Shown one piece after another: positions 6,720-20,428 of a stretch of 64,000 nucleotides of DNA. A model generated the notes under the pieces. It did no database searches. It was not told the DNA's origin and saw only the letters and a program-made list of their open reading frames with translations. A program made the position numbers and the translations under genes. Location: positions 1 through 64,000 of the forward strand of contig NW_026647552.1 of NCBI RefSeq assembly GCF_950295315.1. Direction: 5' to 3'. Every line of letters starts with the position of its first letter. The first letter of the stretch is position 1. Source of the stretch: Erinaceus europaeus. Its lineage: Eukaryota; Chordata; Mammalia; Eulipotyphla; Erinaceidae.

Positions 6720-9700
6720 ATGGAGGCCTCCATTACGGAGGCATGTGTCCAGGCAGGCACCCACCAACCCTCAGGGGCAGCTCAGGGCACCCAGGGACTT
6801 GGTGTGGGTATCTCTGGGGCGGGGACTGTCAGTCAGTCAGCAAGACTGTGTGTCAGTGCACATGGTGGGACAGGGGCCTGGCGGACCTTGGTCCCCCGCC
6901 CTGGACTGTCAGATGCCAGCCCCATGCCCAGACACACACCAATCTGCCCATAGCCCCTTGGCCCGGCCGACCAGCACCTGCTTTGGCCTGGGGCTCTGGC
7001 TCTGGTGGCTGGCCACCACCCCTCAGGTCAAGTTCAGCGTGGGGGTCATGGCTGCTGGTCAACTGGATGGGCGGGGTCCCCGTGGCCTAGCAACCACAGG
7101 AGCCCTCTGTGATGTCCTAGCCCCTGGCAATCTGTGCTGGCCACACTGGCACTGGGCAGCCCAACTGCCCTGCCACTAGGGCAGGCAACAGCGCCCAGAC
7201 GCCTGGGCCCTGGCACAGAGGGACGGAAGGATGGGAAGACAGAGCTGACCGACGAGGGACCTCAGGGCTGGCAGCCAAGAGAAGACAGGTGGAGGTGTGC
7301 CCGGGATCCAGGGAGCCCAGGCCAGAGCTGCCTGCATGCCTGCCTGCCTTCCTGGATGTCTGTATGCTGCCTTTGTCCAGGTAGGTTTCTCAGGTCCCCT
7401 CCAATCCTGTCCTCTCCTGTCCTCTCCTGTCCTCACCATCCTCTCCCCTCTCCTCTCCTCCGCACTTTGCTTCTCTCCTTTGTCTGTCCTCTCTTCCAGG
7501 TGCCCTGCTCACCAGCTCCAGCACTTGTGATGGTTCTTAGTAACAGCTGTTCGCAACCCCTTCCACCCCCTGCCTGCCCCTAACGTGACCCAGCTCACAG
7601 GGTCTCCGGCTCACCCCACCCAAACCCACACGCCCCAACACATTCCCTGCTTCAGCCCCTCTGCCCTATTCAGCCAAACTGGGCCTTTGCAACCTACCTA
7701 TGCATCGTTGTTTCTCCTCACCATTAAGGAGAGATCTCCTTTTGTACTTAGCTTGGTTGACTGGTGGATGGATGGATGGATGGATGGATGGATGGATGGA
7801 TTAATGGATGGATGAATGGATGGATAGATGTATGGGTGGATGGATGGATGGAGAGGTCAATGGATTGGTTTTGTAGAGGCAGAGTACCATCTAGGGGTAC
7901 TGGAGACCACTGGTGTCAGATCCTTAGTCAATGTCAAATGTAAAACATTAATTCATCAATTACAAAAATGAATAAGCACCTAAATAAATAGATAAATATA
8001 AAAACTGGGTTAAAAAATACATGGCGTCTTTGCCTTTCTGCATATGGAATGCTGTGCTTATCTTAACAAGGAAAGCATTGTCCTGAGTAGCCCATTTGAA
8101 GTCGTGGAATATTTCCTTTTCCTTTTTCTTTTTTGACTTTCTATTTTCTTGATGATTCACTGGAATAAATAGACAGGAATTGAGAGGGAAGGGAGGTAGA
8201 GAGAGTTTGAGACAGAGAGAGAGACAACTGCAGCACTTCCGCACCACTTGTAAAGATTTCCCCTGGCAGGTGGGAACCAGGGTGTTGAAGCCCAGTCCTC
8301 CTGCATTGTAACATGAGTGCTTAACTGGGTGTGGCACCACCTGGTACCCTTGATGGGACCCTTTTTTTTAGCAATGAAAAGAAATTCTCGTGGCAAGGTA
8401 ATAAATAAATGAAGAAGTAAATAAAAGTGCATTTACATTAACTCAGTGGAAACACACAGGGACATATACGTCTCTGTTACCTGTATTACTTCTTCATGTA
8501 TGGATTGATTGCCTCAAGGGGTTATTGCCACAGCTGAGTGCCTACGCCAGGAATAATCCACAGCTCCTGCACTCCATTTGTTCCCCTTTCGCTGCCCTTG
8601 TTGCTTGGTCACTGTGGTGGTTATTGTTTTTGTTGTTGTTGTTGTTACTGACCTTGCATCTGACAGACACAAAAGGAGAGAGCAGAGGAAATACAGGGTG
8701 GGAGAGAAAGATAGAGCTCCTAAAGACCTGCTTCACCCCCTGTAAAGCGACTCCCCTGCAGGTGGCGGTCTGGGGGCCAGACCCCAAATCCCTCCACCTG
8801 TCCCCTCTATTCGTGAGCGCCACAAGCCCTTAACCCTCTGACATACCGCCAAACCTCCCTGGATTTGCTTTTGAAGACATTATCATCTGCCTCGTTTTGA
8901 ATCCTCATTATCCTGAGGGTCAGTCCTGATGACAGTGTCATGACAGGACACTCGGAGATCTCTGTTATCAGAGAGCACCTGGAACAGCAGCTGGGGCTCT
9001 AGTGCCAGGGCAGGAGCAACTCCCCATGCACCCTCCACGGAGTCCACCTGCCTGCATTTTGGTCCTTTTCCCTCCAAAAAAGATTTTTCCCTTTTTTCAC
9101 TTTGAAACAGGCAGCAGACAGGTTACCCAGGCAGGGGAAAAAAAAAATAAAAAGCCTTCTTATTTTTTTTTTTTTTTACCGAAGTGAATGACCATCTTCT
9201 GGCAAGTATAGGTTTTGAACCTGAAAACTCTGTCTGTCTGTCTCTTAGTCCACAGAAAGAGCCACTAGCCCAGCCAGATCTCACGCTCAGATGGGGTGTT
9301 TTTGCCAGTCAAAGGTCTGCACAGCGCACTAGGGATTGGGCGGCCTGAGACCCAAATGTTACATTGTAGATGGACTGTTTGCAGGTCTTGCTCCCCAGGA
9401 CATTGGACTGTCTCAACTCCCTCCCCTACAGCATGAAAAAAAGGCTCTTGACAACCTTGGAGCAACTGGAGTGGGGGCGAGGTGAGCTGTTTGCATGTCT
9501 GCACTGCTCATGCCCAGTTGTCTGTGGGGGTCCGTGGCAGAGGCTGTAAGGGGGCTAGGGGGCAGAAGGAGACTGTTTGAGAGGCAGGCTGAAGGCAGGG
9601 GAGCCCAGGAGTGTGTGCAGGGCTGTGTGTGTGTGGGTGTGGTGCAGGGGGTTAGGGCAGGTCCCCCTGCTGGATGGTGAGATGGCAGCTGGGCTGTCCC

Positions 9701-10142
9701 TGGGCCCTCATGGCTGAAGGTCAGAAGCAGGGTGGCAGTAAATTAGCGCAAGGAGGAACACAGTAGATGTTAGTTGGGAGCTGGGGGACAGAGGGTAAGG
9801 GGAAAGGGGGCATCCTTGAGGAGGGGTCAGGACTAGAGAGTGGGGGAAGCTGGAGGCATGGAAGGTCCCAGGAGTCAGGGACTGACAGGGACCGATTCCT
9901 ACACCCCCCAAAACTACTGGATAGAAGCTGCAGAAGCCAGAGCAGCAGCCCTGGCTTGCCTAGGCCAAGGGCCCTGAGTGAGTCCCTCTGAGGATGAGGA
10001 AGAGGAGGAGGGGGTGGAGGAGGAGGAGGAGGAAGAGCAGGAGGAAGAGGAGGAAGAGGAGGAGGAAGAAGAGGAGGAGGAGGAGGAGGCGGAGGAGGAG
10101 GAGGAGGGGCAGGAGGGCAGCTGTCAATAGGCAACGGGATTA
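6720..10142. repeat. R3: unit (3423 bp)
   Basis: SINE-B 8132-8349, SINE-A 8508-8860, SINE-C 9163-9276. It carries 'gatggttcttag' near 7534 (one base fewer than the usual 'ttctccag') and 'ggattggttttg' near 7863, both shared with R11 and R12. 'gcttatctta' near 8056 replaces 'gcggatctta'. Its tail has 'aaggtcagaag' and 'aaattagcgcaagg' near 9720-9750, part of which recurs in the R12 tail ('aaattagcg' near 40626). Confidence 0.97.
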
Positions 10143-13100
10143 ATGGAGGCCTCCATTACGGAGGCATGTGTCCAGGCAGGCACCCACCAAACCTCAGGGG
10201 GAGCTCAGGGCACCCAGGGACTTCGTGTGGGTATCTCTGGGGCGGGGACTGTCAGTCAGTCAGCAAGACTGTGTGTCAGTGCACATGGTGGGACATGGGC
10301 CTGGCGGACCTTGGTCCCCCGCCCTGGACTGTCAGATGCCAGCCCCATGCCAAGACACACACCAATCTGCCCATAGCCCCTTGGCCCGGCCGACCAGCAC
10401 CTGCTTTGGCCTGGGGCTCTGGCTCTGGTGGCTGGCCACCACCCCTCAGGTCAAGTTCAGCGTGGGGGTCATGGCTGCTGGTCAACTGGATGGGCGGGGT
10501 CCCCGTGGCCTAGCAACCACAGGAGCCCTCTGTGATGTCCTAGCCCCTGGCAATCTGTGCTGGCCACACTGGCACTGGGCAGCCCAACTGCCCTGCCACT
10601 AGGGCAGGCAACAGCGCCCAGACGCCTGGGCCCTGACACAGAGGGACGGAAGGATGGGAAGACAGAGCTGACCGACGAGGGACCTCAGGGCTGGCAGCCA
10701 AGAGAAGACAGGTGGAGGTGTGCCCGGGATCCAGGGAGCCCAGGCCAGAGCTGCCTGCATGCCTGTCTGCCTTCCTGGATGTCTGTATGCTGCCTTTGTC
10801 CCGGTAGGTTTCTCAGGTCCCCTCCAATCCTGTCCTCTCCTGTCCTCTCCTGTCCTCACCATCCTCTCCCCTCTCCTCTCCTCCGCACTTTGCTTCTCTC
10901 CTTTGTCTGTCCTCTCTTCCAGGTGCCCTGCTCACCAGCTCCAGCACTTGTGATGGTTCTCCAGTGACAGCTGTTCGCAACCCCTTCCACCCCCTGCCTG
11001 CCCCTAACGTGACCCAGCTCACAGGGTCTCCGGCTCACCCCACCCAAACCCACACGCCCCAACACATTCCCTGCTTCAGCCCCTCTGCCCTATTCAGCCA
11101 AACTGGGCCTTTGCAACCTACCTATGCATCGTTGTTTCTCCTCACCATTAAGGAGAGATCTCCTTTTGTACTTAGCTTGGTTGACTGGTGGATGGATGGA
11201 TGGATGGATGGATGGATGGATGGATGAATGGATGGATGAATGGATGGATAGGTGTATGGGTGGATGGATGGATGGAGAGGTCAATGGATCGGTTTTGTAG
11301 AGGCAGAGTACCATCTAGGGGTACTGGAGACCACTGTTGTCAGATCCTTAGTCAATGTCAAATGTAAAACATTAATTCATCAATAACAAAAATGAATAAG
11401 CACCTAAATAAATAGATAAATATAAAAACTGGGTTAAAAAATACATGGCGTCTTTGCCTTTCTGCATATGGAATGCTGTGCGGATCTTAACAAGGAAAGC
11501 ATTGTCCTGAGTAGCCCATTTGAAGTCGTGGAATATTTCCTTTTCCTTTTTCTTTTTTGACTTTCTATTTTCTTGATTATTCACTGGAATAAATAGACAG
11601 GAATTGAGAGGGAAGGGAGGTAGAGAGAGTTTGAGACAGAGAGAGAGACAACTGCAGCACTTCCGCACCACTTGTAAAGATTTCCCCTGGCAGGTGGGAA
11701 CCAGGGTGTTGAAGCCCAGTCCTCCTGCATTGTAACATGAGTGCTTAACTGGGTGTGGCACCACCTGGTACCCTTGATGGGACCCTTTTTTTTAGCAATG
11801 AAAAGAAATTCTCGTGGCAAGGTAATAAATAAATGAAGAAGTCAATAAAAGTGCATTTACATTAACTCAGTGGAAACACACAGGGACATATACGTCTCTG
11901 TTACCTGTATTACTTCTTCATGTATGGATTGATTGCCTCAAGGGGTTATTGCCACAGCTGAGTGCCTACGCCAGGAATAATCCACAGCTCCTGCACTCCA
12001 TTTGTTCCCCTTTCGCTGCCCTTGTTGCTTGGTCACTGTGGTGGTTATTGTTTTTGTTGTTGTTGTTGTTACTGACCTTGCATCTGACAGACACAAAAGG
12101 AGAGAGCAGAGGAAATACAGGGTGGGAGAGAAAGATAGAGCTCCTAAAGACCTTCTTCACCCCCTGTAAAGCGACTCCCCTGCAGGTGGCGGTCTGGGGG
12201 CCAGACCCCAAATCCCTCCACCTGTCCCCTCTATTCGTGAGCGCCACAAGCCCTTAACCCTCTGACATACCGCCAAACCTCCCTGGATTTGCTTTTGAAG
12301 ACAGTATCACCTGCCTCGTTTTGAATCCTCATTATCCTGAGGGTCAGTCCTGATGACAGTGTCATGACAGGACACTCGGAGATCTCTGTTATCAGAGAGC
12401 ACCTGGAACAGCAGCTGGGGCTCTAGTGCCAGGGCAGGAGCAACTCCCCATGCACCCTCCACGGAGTCCACCTGCCTGCATTTTGGTCCTTTTCCCTCCA
12501 AAAAAGATTTTTCCCTTTTTTCACTTTGAAACAGGCAGCAGACAGGTTACCCAGGCAGGGGAAAAAAAATAAAAAGCCTTCTTATTTTTTTTTTTACCGA
12601 AGTGAATGACCATCTTCTGGCAAGTATAGGTTTTGAACCTGAAAACTCTGTCTGTCTGTCTCTTAGTCCACAGAAAGAGCCACTAGCCCAGCCAGATCTC
12701 ACGCTCAGATGGGGTGTTTTTGCCAGTCAAAGGTCTGCACAGCGCACTAGGGATTGGGCGGCCTGAGACCCAAATGTTACATTGTAGATGGACTGTTTGC
12801 AGTTCTTGCTCCCCAGGACATTGGACTGTCTCAACTCCCTCCCCTACAGCATGAAAAAAAGGCTCTTGACAACCTTGGAGCAACTGGAGTGGGGGCGAGG
12901 TGAGCTGTTTGCATGTCTGCACTGCTCATGCCCAGTTGTCTGTGGGGGTCCGTGGCAGAGGCTGTAAGGGGGCTAGGGGGCAGAAGGAGACTGTTTGAGA
13001 GGCAGGCTGAAGGCAGGGGAGCCCAGGAGTGTGTGCAGGGCTGTGTGTGTGTGGGTGTGGTGCAGGGGGTTAGGGCAGGTCCCCCTGCTGGATGGTGAGA

Positions 13101-13563
13101 TGGCAGCTGGGCTGTCCCTGGGCCCTCATGGCTGAAGGGCAGAAGCAGGTAGGCAGTAAAGTAGCGCAGGGAGGAACACAGTAGATGTTAGTTGGGAGCT
13201 GGGGGACAGAGGGTAAGGGGAAAGGGGGCATCCTTGAGGAGGGGTCAGGACTAGAGAGTGGGGGCAGCTGGAGGCATGGAAGGTCCCAGGAATCAGGGAC
13301 TGACAGGAACCGATTCCTACACCCCCCCAAACTACTGGATAGAAGCTGCAGAAGCCAGAGCAGCAGCCCTGGCTTGCCTAGGCCAAGGGCCCTGAGTGAG
13401 TCCCTCTGAGGATGAGGAAGAGGAGGAGGGGGTGGAGGAGGAGGAGGAGGAAGAGCAGGAGGAAGAGGAGGAAGAGGAGGAGGAAGAAGAGGAGGAGGAG
13501 GAGGAGGAGGCAGAGGAGGAGGAGGAGGGGCAGGAGGGCAGCTGTCAATAGGCAACGGGATTA
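10143..13563. repeat. R4: unit (3421 bp)
   Basis: SINE-B 11556-11773, SINE-A 11932-12284, SINE-C 12585-12694. It shares a set of variants with R5 only: 'ccaaacctc', 'ggacatgggcc', 'ccctgacacag' and 'tgtcccggtagg'. It also shares 'cctgtctgcc', 'gataggtgtat' and 'cactgttgtcag' with R5 and R13. 'agaagtcaataaaag' near 11841 recurs in R16 and R17. Confidence 0.97.
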
Positions 13564-16500
13564 ATGGAGGCCTCCATTACGGAGGCATGTGTCCAGGCAG
13601 GCACCCACCAAACCTCAGGGGCAGCTCAGGGCACCCAGGGACTTGGTGTGGGTATCTCTGGGGCGGGGACTGTCAGTCAGTCAGCAAGACTGTGTGTCAG
13701 TGCACATGGTGGGACATGGGCCTGGCGGACCTTGGTCCCCCGCCCTGGACTGTCAGATGCCAGCCCCATGCCGAGACACACACCAATCTGCCCATAGCCC
13801 CTTGGCCCGGCCGACCAGCACCTGCTTTGGCCTGGGGCTCTGGCTCTGGTGGCTGGCCACCACCCCTCAGGTCAAGTTCAGCGTGGGGGTCATGGCTGCT
13901 GGTCAACTGGATGGGCGGGGTCCCCGTGGCCTAGCAACCACAGGAGCCCTCTGTGATGTCCTAGCCCCTGGCAATCTGTGCTGGCCACACTGGCACTGGG
14001 CAGCCCAACTGCCCTGCCACTAGGGCAGGCAACAGCGCCCAGACGCCTGGGCCCTGACACAGAGGGACGGAAGGATGGGAAGACAGAGCTGACCGACGAG
14101 GGACCTCAGGGCTGGCAGCCAAGAGAAGACAGTTGGAGGTGTGCCCGGGATCCAGGGAGCCCAGGCCAGAGCTGCCTGCATGCCTGTCTGCCTTCCTGGA
14201 TGTCTGTATGCTGCCTTTGTCCCGGTAGGTTTCTCAGGTCCCCTCCAATCCTGTCCTCTCCTGTCCTCTCCTGTCCTCACCATCCTCTCCCCTCTCCTCT
14301 CCTCCGCACTTTGCTTCTCTCCTTTGTCTGTCCTCTCTTCCAGGTGCCCTGCTCACCAGCTCCAGCACTTGTGATGGTTCTCCAGTGACAGCTGTTCGCA
14401 ACCCCTTCCACCCCCTGCCTGCCCCTAACGTGACCCAGCTCACAGGGTCTCCGGCTCACCCCACCCAAACCCACACGCCCCAACACATTCCCTGCTTCAG
14501 CCCCTCTGCCCTATTCAGCCAAACTGGGCCTTTGCAACCTACCTATGCATCGTTGTTTCTCCTCACCATTAAGGAGAGATCTCCTTTTGTACTTAGCTTG
14601 GTTGACTGGTGGATGGATGGATGGATGGATGGATGGATGGATGGATGGATGGATGAATGGATGGATGAATGGATGGATAGGTGTATGGGTGGATGGATGG
14701 ATGGAGAGGTCAATGGATCGGTTTTGTAGAGGCAGAGTACCATCTAGGGGTACTGGAGACCACTGTTGTCAGATCCTTAGTCAATGTCAAATGTAAAACA
14801 TTAATTCATCAATAACAAAAATGAATAAGCACCTAAATAAATAGATAAATATAAAAACTGGGTTAAAAAATACATGGCGTCTTTGCCTTTCTGCATATGG
14901 AATGCTGTGCGGATCTTAACAAGGAAAGCATTGTCCTGAGTAGCCCATTTGAAGTCGTGGAATATTTCCTTTTCCTTTTTCTTTTTTGACTTTCTATTTT
15001 CTTGATGATTCACTGGAATAAATAGACAGGAATTGAGAGGGAAGGGAGGTAGAGAGAGTTTGAGACAGAGAGAGAGACAACTGCAGCACTTCCGCACCAC
15101 TTGTAAAGATTTCCCCTGGCAGGTGGGAACCAGGGTGTTGAAGCCCAGTCCTCCTGCATTGTAACATGAGTGCTTAACTGGGTGTGGCACCACCTGGTAC
15201 CCTTGATGGGACCCTTTTTTTTAGCAATGAAAAGAAATTCTCGTGGCAAGGTAATAAATAAATGAAGAAGTAAATAAAAGTGCATTTACATTAACTCAGT
15301 GGAAACACACAGGGACATATACGTCTCTGTTACCTGTATTACTTCTTCATGTATGGATTGATTGCCTCAAGGGGTTATTGCCACAGCTGAGTGCCTACGC
15401 CAGGAATAATCCACAGCTCCTGCACTCCATTTGTTCCCCTTTCGCTGCCCTTGTTGCTTGGTCACTGTGGTGGTTATTGTTTTTGTTGTTGTTGTTGTTA
15501 CTGACCTTGCATCTGACAGACACAAAAGGAGAGAGCAGAGGAAATACAGGGTGGGAGAGAAAGATAGAGCTCCTAAAGACCTGCTTCACCCCCTGTAAAG
15601 CGACTCCCCTGCAGGTGGCGGTCTGGGGGCCAGACCCCAAATCCCTCCACCTGTCCCCTCTATTCGTGAGCGCCACAAGCCCTTAACCCTCTGACATACC
15701 GCCAAACCTCCCTGGATTTGCTTTTGAAGACAGTATCACCTGCCTCGTTTTGAATCCTCATTATCCTGAGGGTCAGTCCTGATGACAGTGTCATGACAGG
15801 ACACTCGGAGATCTCTGTTATCAGAGAGCACCTGGAACAGCAGCTGGGGCTCTAGTGCCAGGGCAGGAGCAACTCCCCATGCACCCTCCACGGAGTCCAC
15901 CTGCCTGCATTTTGGTCCTTTTCCCTCCAAAAAAGATTTTTCCCTTTTTTCACTTTGAAACAGGCAGCAGACAGGTTACCCAGGCAGGGGAAAAAAAAAT
16001 AAAAAGCCTTCTTATTTTTTTATTTTTTTTTTTTTTTACCGAAGTGAATGACCATCTTCTGGCAAGTATAGGTTTTGAACCTGAAAACTCTGTCTGTCTG
16101 TCTCTTAGTCCACAGAAAGAGCCACTAGCCCAGCCAGATCTCACGCTCAGATGGGGTGTTTTTGCCAGTCAAAGGTCTGCACAGCGCACTAGGGATTGGG
16201 CGGCCTGAGACCCAAATGTTACATTGTAGATGGACTGTTTGCAGGTCTTGCTCCCCAGGACATTGGACTGTCTCAACTCCCTCCCCTACAGCATGAAAAA
16301 AAGGCTCTTGACAACCTTGGAGCAACTGGAGTGGGGGCGAGGTGAGCTGTTTGCATGTCTGCACTGCTCATGCCCAGTTGTCTGTGGGGGTCCGTGGCAG
16401 AGGCTGTAAGGGGGCTAGGGGGCAGAAGGAGACTGTTTGAGAGGCAGGCTGAAGGCAGGGGAGCCCAGGAGTGTGTGCAGGGCTGTGTGTGTGTGGGTGT

Positions 16501-17005
16501 GGTGCAGGGGGTTAGGGCAGGTCCCCCTGCTGGATGGTGAGATGGCAGCTGGGCTGTCCCTGGGCCCTCATGGCTGAAGGGCAGAAGCAGGTAGGCAGTA
16601 AAGTAGCGCAGGGAGGAACACAGTAGATGTTAGTTGGGAGCTGGGGGACAGAGGGTAACGGGAAAGGGGGCATCCTTGAGGAGGGGTCAGGACTAGAGAG
16701 TGGGGGCAGCTGGAGGCATGGAAGGTCCCAGGAATCAGGGACTGACAGGAACCGATTCCTACACCCCCCCAAACTACTGGATAGAAGCTGCAGAAGCCAG
16801 AGCAGCAGCCCTGGCTTGCCTAGGCCAAGGGCCCTGAGTGAGTCCCTCTGAGGATGAGGAAGAGGAGGAGGGGGTGGAGGAGGAGGAGGAGGAAGAGCAG
16901 GAGGAAGAGGAGGAAGAGGAGGAGGAAGAAGAGGAGGAGGAGGAGGAGGAGGCGGAGGAGGAGGAGGAGGGGCAGGAGGGCAGCTGTCAATAGGCAACGG
17001 GATTA
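13564..17005. repeat. R5: unit (3442 bp)
   Basis: SINE-B 14985-15202, SINE-A 15361-15713, SINE-C 16015-16136. Near-twin of R4 over its first ~1.2 kb, but it diverges afterwards: its (GGAT)n is longer (11 copies at 14611-14654), it has 'tgatgattc' where R4 has 'tgattattc', and it lacks the R4 'gtcaataaaag' change. Confidence 0.97.
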
Positions 17006-20000
17006 ATGGAGGCCTCCATTACGGAGGCATGTGTCCAGGCAGGCACCCACCAACCCTCAGGGGCAGCTCAGGGCACCCAGGGACTTGGTGTGGGTATCTC
17101 TGGGGCGGGGACTGTCAGTCAGTCAGCAAGACTGTGTGTCAGTGCACATGGTGGGACAGGGGCCTGGCGGACCTTGGTCCCCCGCCCTGGACTGTCAGAT
17201 GCCAGCCCCATGCCCAGACACACACCAATCTGCCCATAGCCCCTTGGCCCGGCCGACCAGCACCTGCTTTGGCCTGGGGCTCTGGCTCTGGCGGCTGGCC
17301 ACCACCCCTCAGGTCAAGTTCAGCGTGGGGGTCATGGCTGCTGGTCAACAGGATGGGCGGGGTCCCCGTGGCCTAGCAACCACAGGAGCCCTCTGTGATG
17401 TCCTAGCCCCTGGCAATCTGTGCTGGCCACACTGGCACTGGGCAGCCCAACTGCCCTGCCACTAGGGCAGGCAACAGCGCCCAGACGCCTGGGCCCTGGC
17501 ACAGAGGGACGGAAGGATGGGAAGACAGAGCTGACCGACGAGGGACCTCAGGGCTGGCAGCCAAGAGAAGACAGGTGGAGATGTGCCCGGGATCCAGGGA
17601 GCCCAGGCCAGAGCTGCCTGCATGCCTGCCTGCCTTCCTGGATGTCTGTATGCTGCCTTTGTCCAGGTAGGTTTCTCAGGTCCCCTCCAATCCTGTCCTC
17701 TCCTGTCCTCTCCTGTCCTCACCATCCTCTCCCCTCTCCTCTCCTCTGCACTTTGCTTCTCTCCTTTGTCTGTCCTCTCTTCCAGGTGCCCTGCTCACCA
17801 GCTCCAGCACTTGTGATGGTTCTCCAGTGACAGCTGTTCGCAACCCCTTCCACCCCCTGCCTGCCCCTAACGTGACCCAGCTCACAGGGTCTCCGGCTCA
17901 CCCCACCCAAACCCACACGCCCCAACACATTCCCTGCTTCAGCCCCTCTGCCCTATTCAGCCAAACTGGGCCTTTGCAACCTACCTATGCATCGTTGTTT
18001 CTCCTCACCATTAAGGAGAGATCTCCTTTTGTACTTAGCTTGGTTGACTGGTGGATGGATGGATGGATGGATGGATGGATGGATGAATGGATGGATGAAT
18101 GGATGGATAGATGTATGGGTGGATGGATGGATGGAGAGGTCAATGGATCGGTTTTGTAGAGGCAGAGTACCATCTAGGGGTACTGGAGACCACTGGTGTC
18201 AGATCCTTAGTCAATGTCAAATGCAAAACATTAATTCATCAATAACAAAAATGAATAAGCACCTAAATAAATAGATAAATATAAAAACTGGGTTAAAAAA
18301 TACATGGCGTCTTTGCCTTTCTGCATATGGAATGCTGTGTGGATCTTAACAAGGAAAGCATTGTCCTGAGTAGCCCATTTGAAGTCGTGGAATATTTCCT
18401 TTTCCATTTTCTTTTTTGACTTTCTATTTTCTTGATGATTCACTGGAATAAATAGACAGGAATTGAGAGGGAAGGGAGGTAGAGAGAGTTTGAGACAGAG
18501 AGAGAGACAACTGCAGCACTTCCGCACCACTTGTAAAGATTTCCCCTGGCAGGTGGGAACCAGGGTGTTGAAGCCCAGTCCTCCTGCATTGTAACATGAG
18601 TGCTTAACTGGGTGTGGCACCACCTGGTACCCTTGATGGGACCCTTTTTTTTAGCAATGAAAAGAAATTCTCGTGGCAAGGTAATAAATAAATGAAGAAG
18701 TAAATAAAAGTGCATTTACATTAACTCAGTGGAAACACACAGGGACATATACGTCTCTGTTACCTGTATTACTTCTTCATGTATGGATTGATTGCCTCAA
18801 GGGGTTATTGCCACAGCTGAGTGCCTACGCCAGGAATAATCCACAGCTCCTGCACTCCATTTGTTCCCCTTTCGCTGCCCTTGTTGCTTGGTCACTGTGG
18901 TGGTTATTGTTTTTGTTGTTGTTGTTGTTACTGACCTTGCATCTGACAGACACAAAAGGAGAGAGCAGAGGAAATACAGGGTGGGAGAGAAAGATAGAGC
19001 TCCTAAAGACCTGCTTCACCCCCTGTAAAGCGACTCCCCTGCAGGTGGCGGTCTGGGGGCCAGACCCCAAATCCCTCCACCTGTCCCCTCTATTCGTGAG
19101 CGCCACAAGCCCTTAACCCTCTGACATACCGCCAAACCTCCCTGGATTTGCTTTTGAAGACAGTATCACCTGCCTCGTTTTGAATCCTCATTATCCTGAG
19201 GGTCAGTCCTGATGACAGTGTCATGACAGGACACTCGGAGTTCTCTGTTATCAGAGAGCACCTGGAACAGCAGCTGGGGCTCTAGTGCCAGGGCAGGAGC
19301 AACTCCCCATGCACCCTCCACGGAGTCCACCTGCCTGCATTTTGGTCCTTTTCCCTCCAAAAAAGATTTTTCCCTTTTTTCACTTTGAAACAGGCAGCAG
19401 ACAGGTTACCCAGGCAGGGGAAAAAAAAAATAAAAAGCCTTCTTATTTTTTTTTTTTTTTTTTACCGAAGTGAATGACCATCTTCTGGCAAGTATAGGTT
19501 TTGAACCTGAAAACTCTGTCTGTCTGTCGCTTAGTCCACAGAAAGAGCCACTAGCCCAGCCAGATCTCACGCTCAGATGGGGTGTTTTTGCCAGTCAAAG
19601 GTCTGCACAGCGCACTAGGGATTGGGCGGCCTGAGACCCAAATGTTACATTGTAGATGGACTGTTTGCAGGTCTTGCTCCCCAGGACATTGGACTGTCTC
19701 AACTCCCTCCCCTACAGCATGAAAAAAAGGCTCTTGACAACCTTGGAGCAACTGGAGTGGGGGCGAGGTGAGCTGTTTGCATGTCTGCACTGCTCATGCC
19801 CAGTTGTCTGTGGGGGTCCGTGGCAGAGGCTGTAAGGGGGCTAGGGGGCAGAAGGAGACTGTTTGAGAGGCAGGCTGAAGGCAGGGGAGCCCAGGAGTGT
19901 GTGCAGGGCTGTGTGTGTGTGGGTGTGGTGCAGGGGGTTAGGGCAGGTCCCCCTGCTGGATGGTGAGATGGCAGCTGGGCTGTCCCTGGGCCCTCATGGC

Positions 20001-20428
20001 TGAAGGGCAGAAGCAGGTAGGCAGTAAAGTAGCGCAGGGAGGAACACAGTAGATGTTAGTTGGGAGCTGGGGGACAGAGGGTAAGGGGAAAGGGGGCATC
20101 CTTGAGGAGGGGTCAGGACTAGAGAGTGGGGGCAGCTGGAGGCATGGAAGGTCCCAGGAATCAGGGACTGACAGGAACCGATTCCTACACCCCCCCAAAC
20201 TACTGGATAGAAGCTGCAGAAGCCAGAGCAGCAGCCCTGGCTTGCCTAGGCCAAGGGCCCTGAGTGAGTCCCTCTGAGGATGAGGAAGAGGAGGAGGGGG
20301 TGGAGGAGGAGGAGGAGGAAGAGCAGGAGGAAGAGGAGGAAGAGGAGGAGGAAGAAGAGGAGGAGGAGGAGGAGGCGGAGGAGGAGGAGGAGGGGCAGGA
20401 GGGCAGCTGTCAATAGGCAACGGGATTA
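17006..20428. repeat. R6: unit (3423 bp)
   Basis: SINE-B 18415-18632, SINE-A 18791-19143, SINE-C 19446-19562. First member of the R6-R10 block, which shares 'gtggagatgtgcc', 'caaatgcaaaac' and 'gctgtgtggatc'. It shares 'cggagttctctg' and 'ctgtcgcttag' with R7. Private: 'ctctggcggctgg' near 17285 and 'tcctctgcactttg' near 17742. Confidence 0.97.
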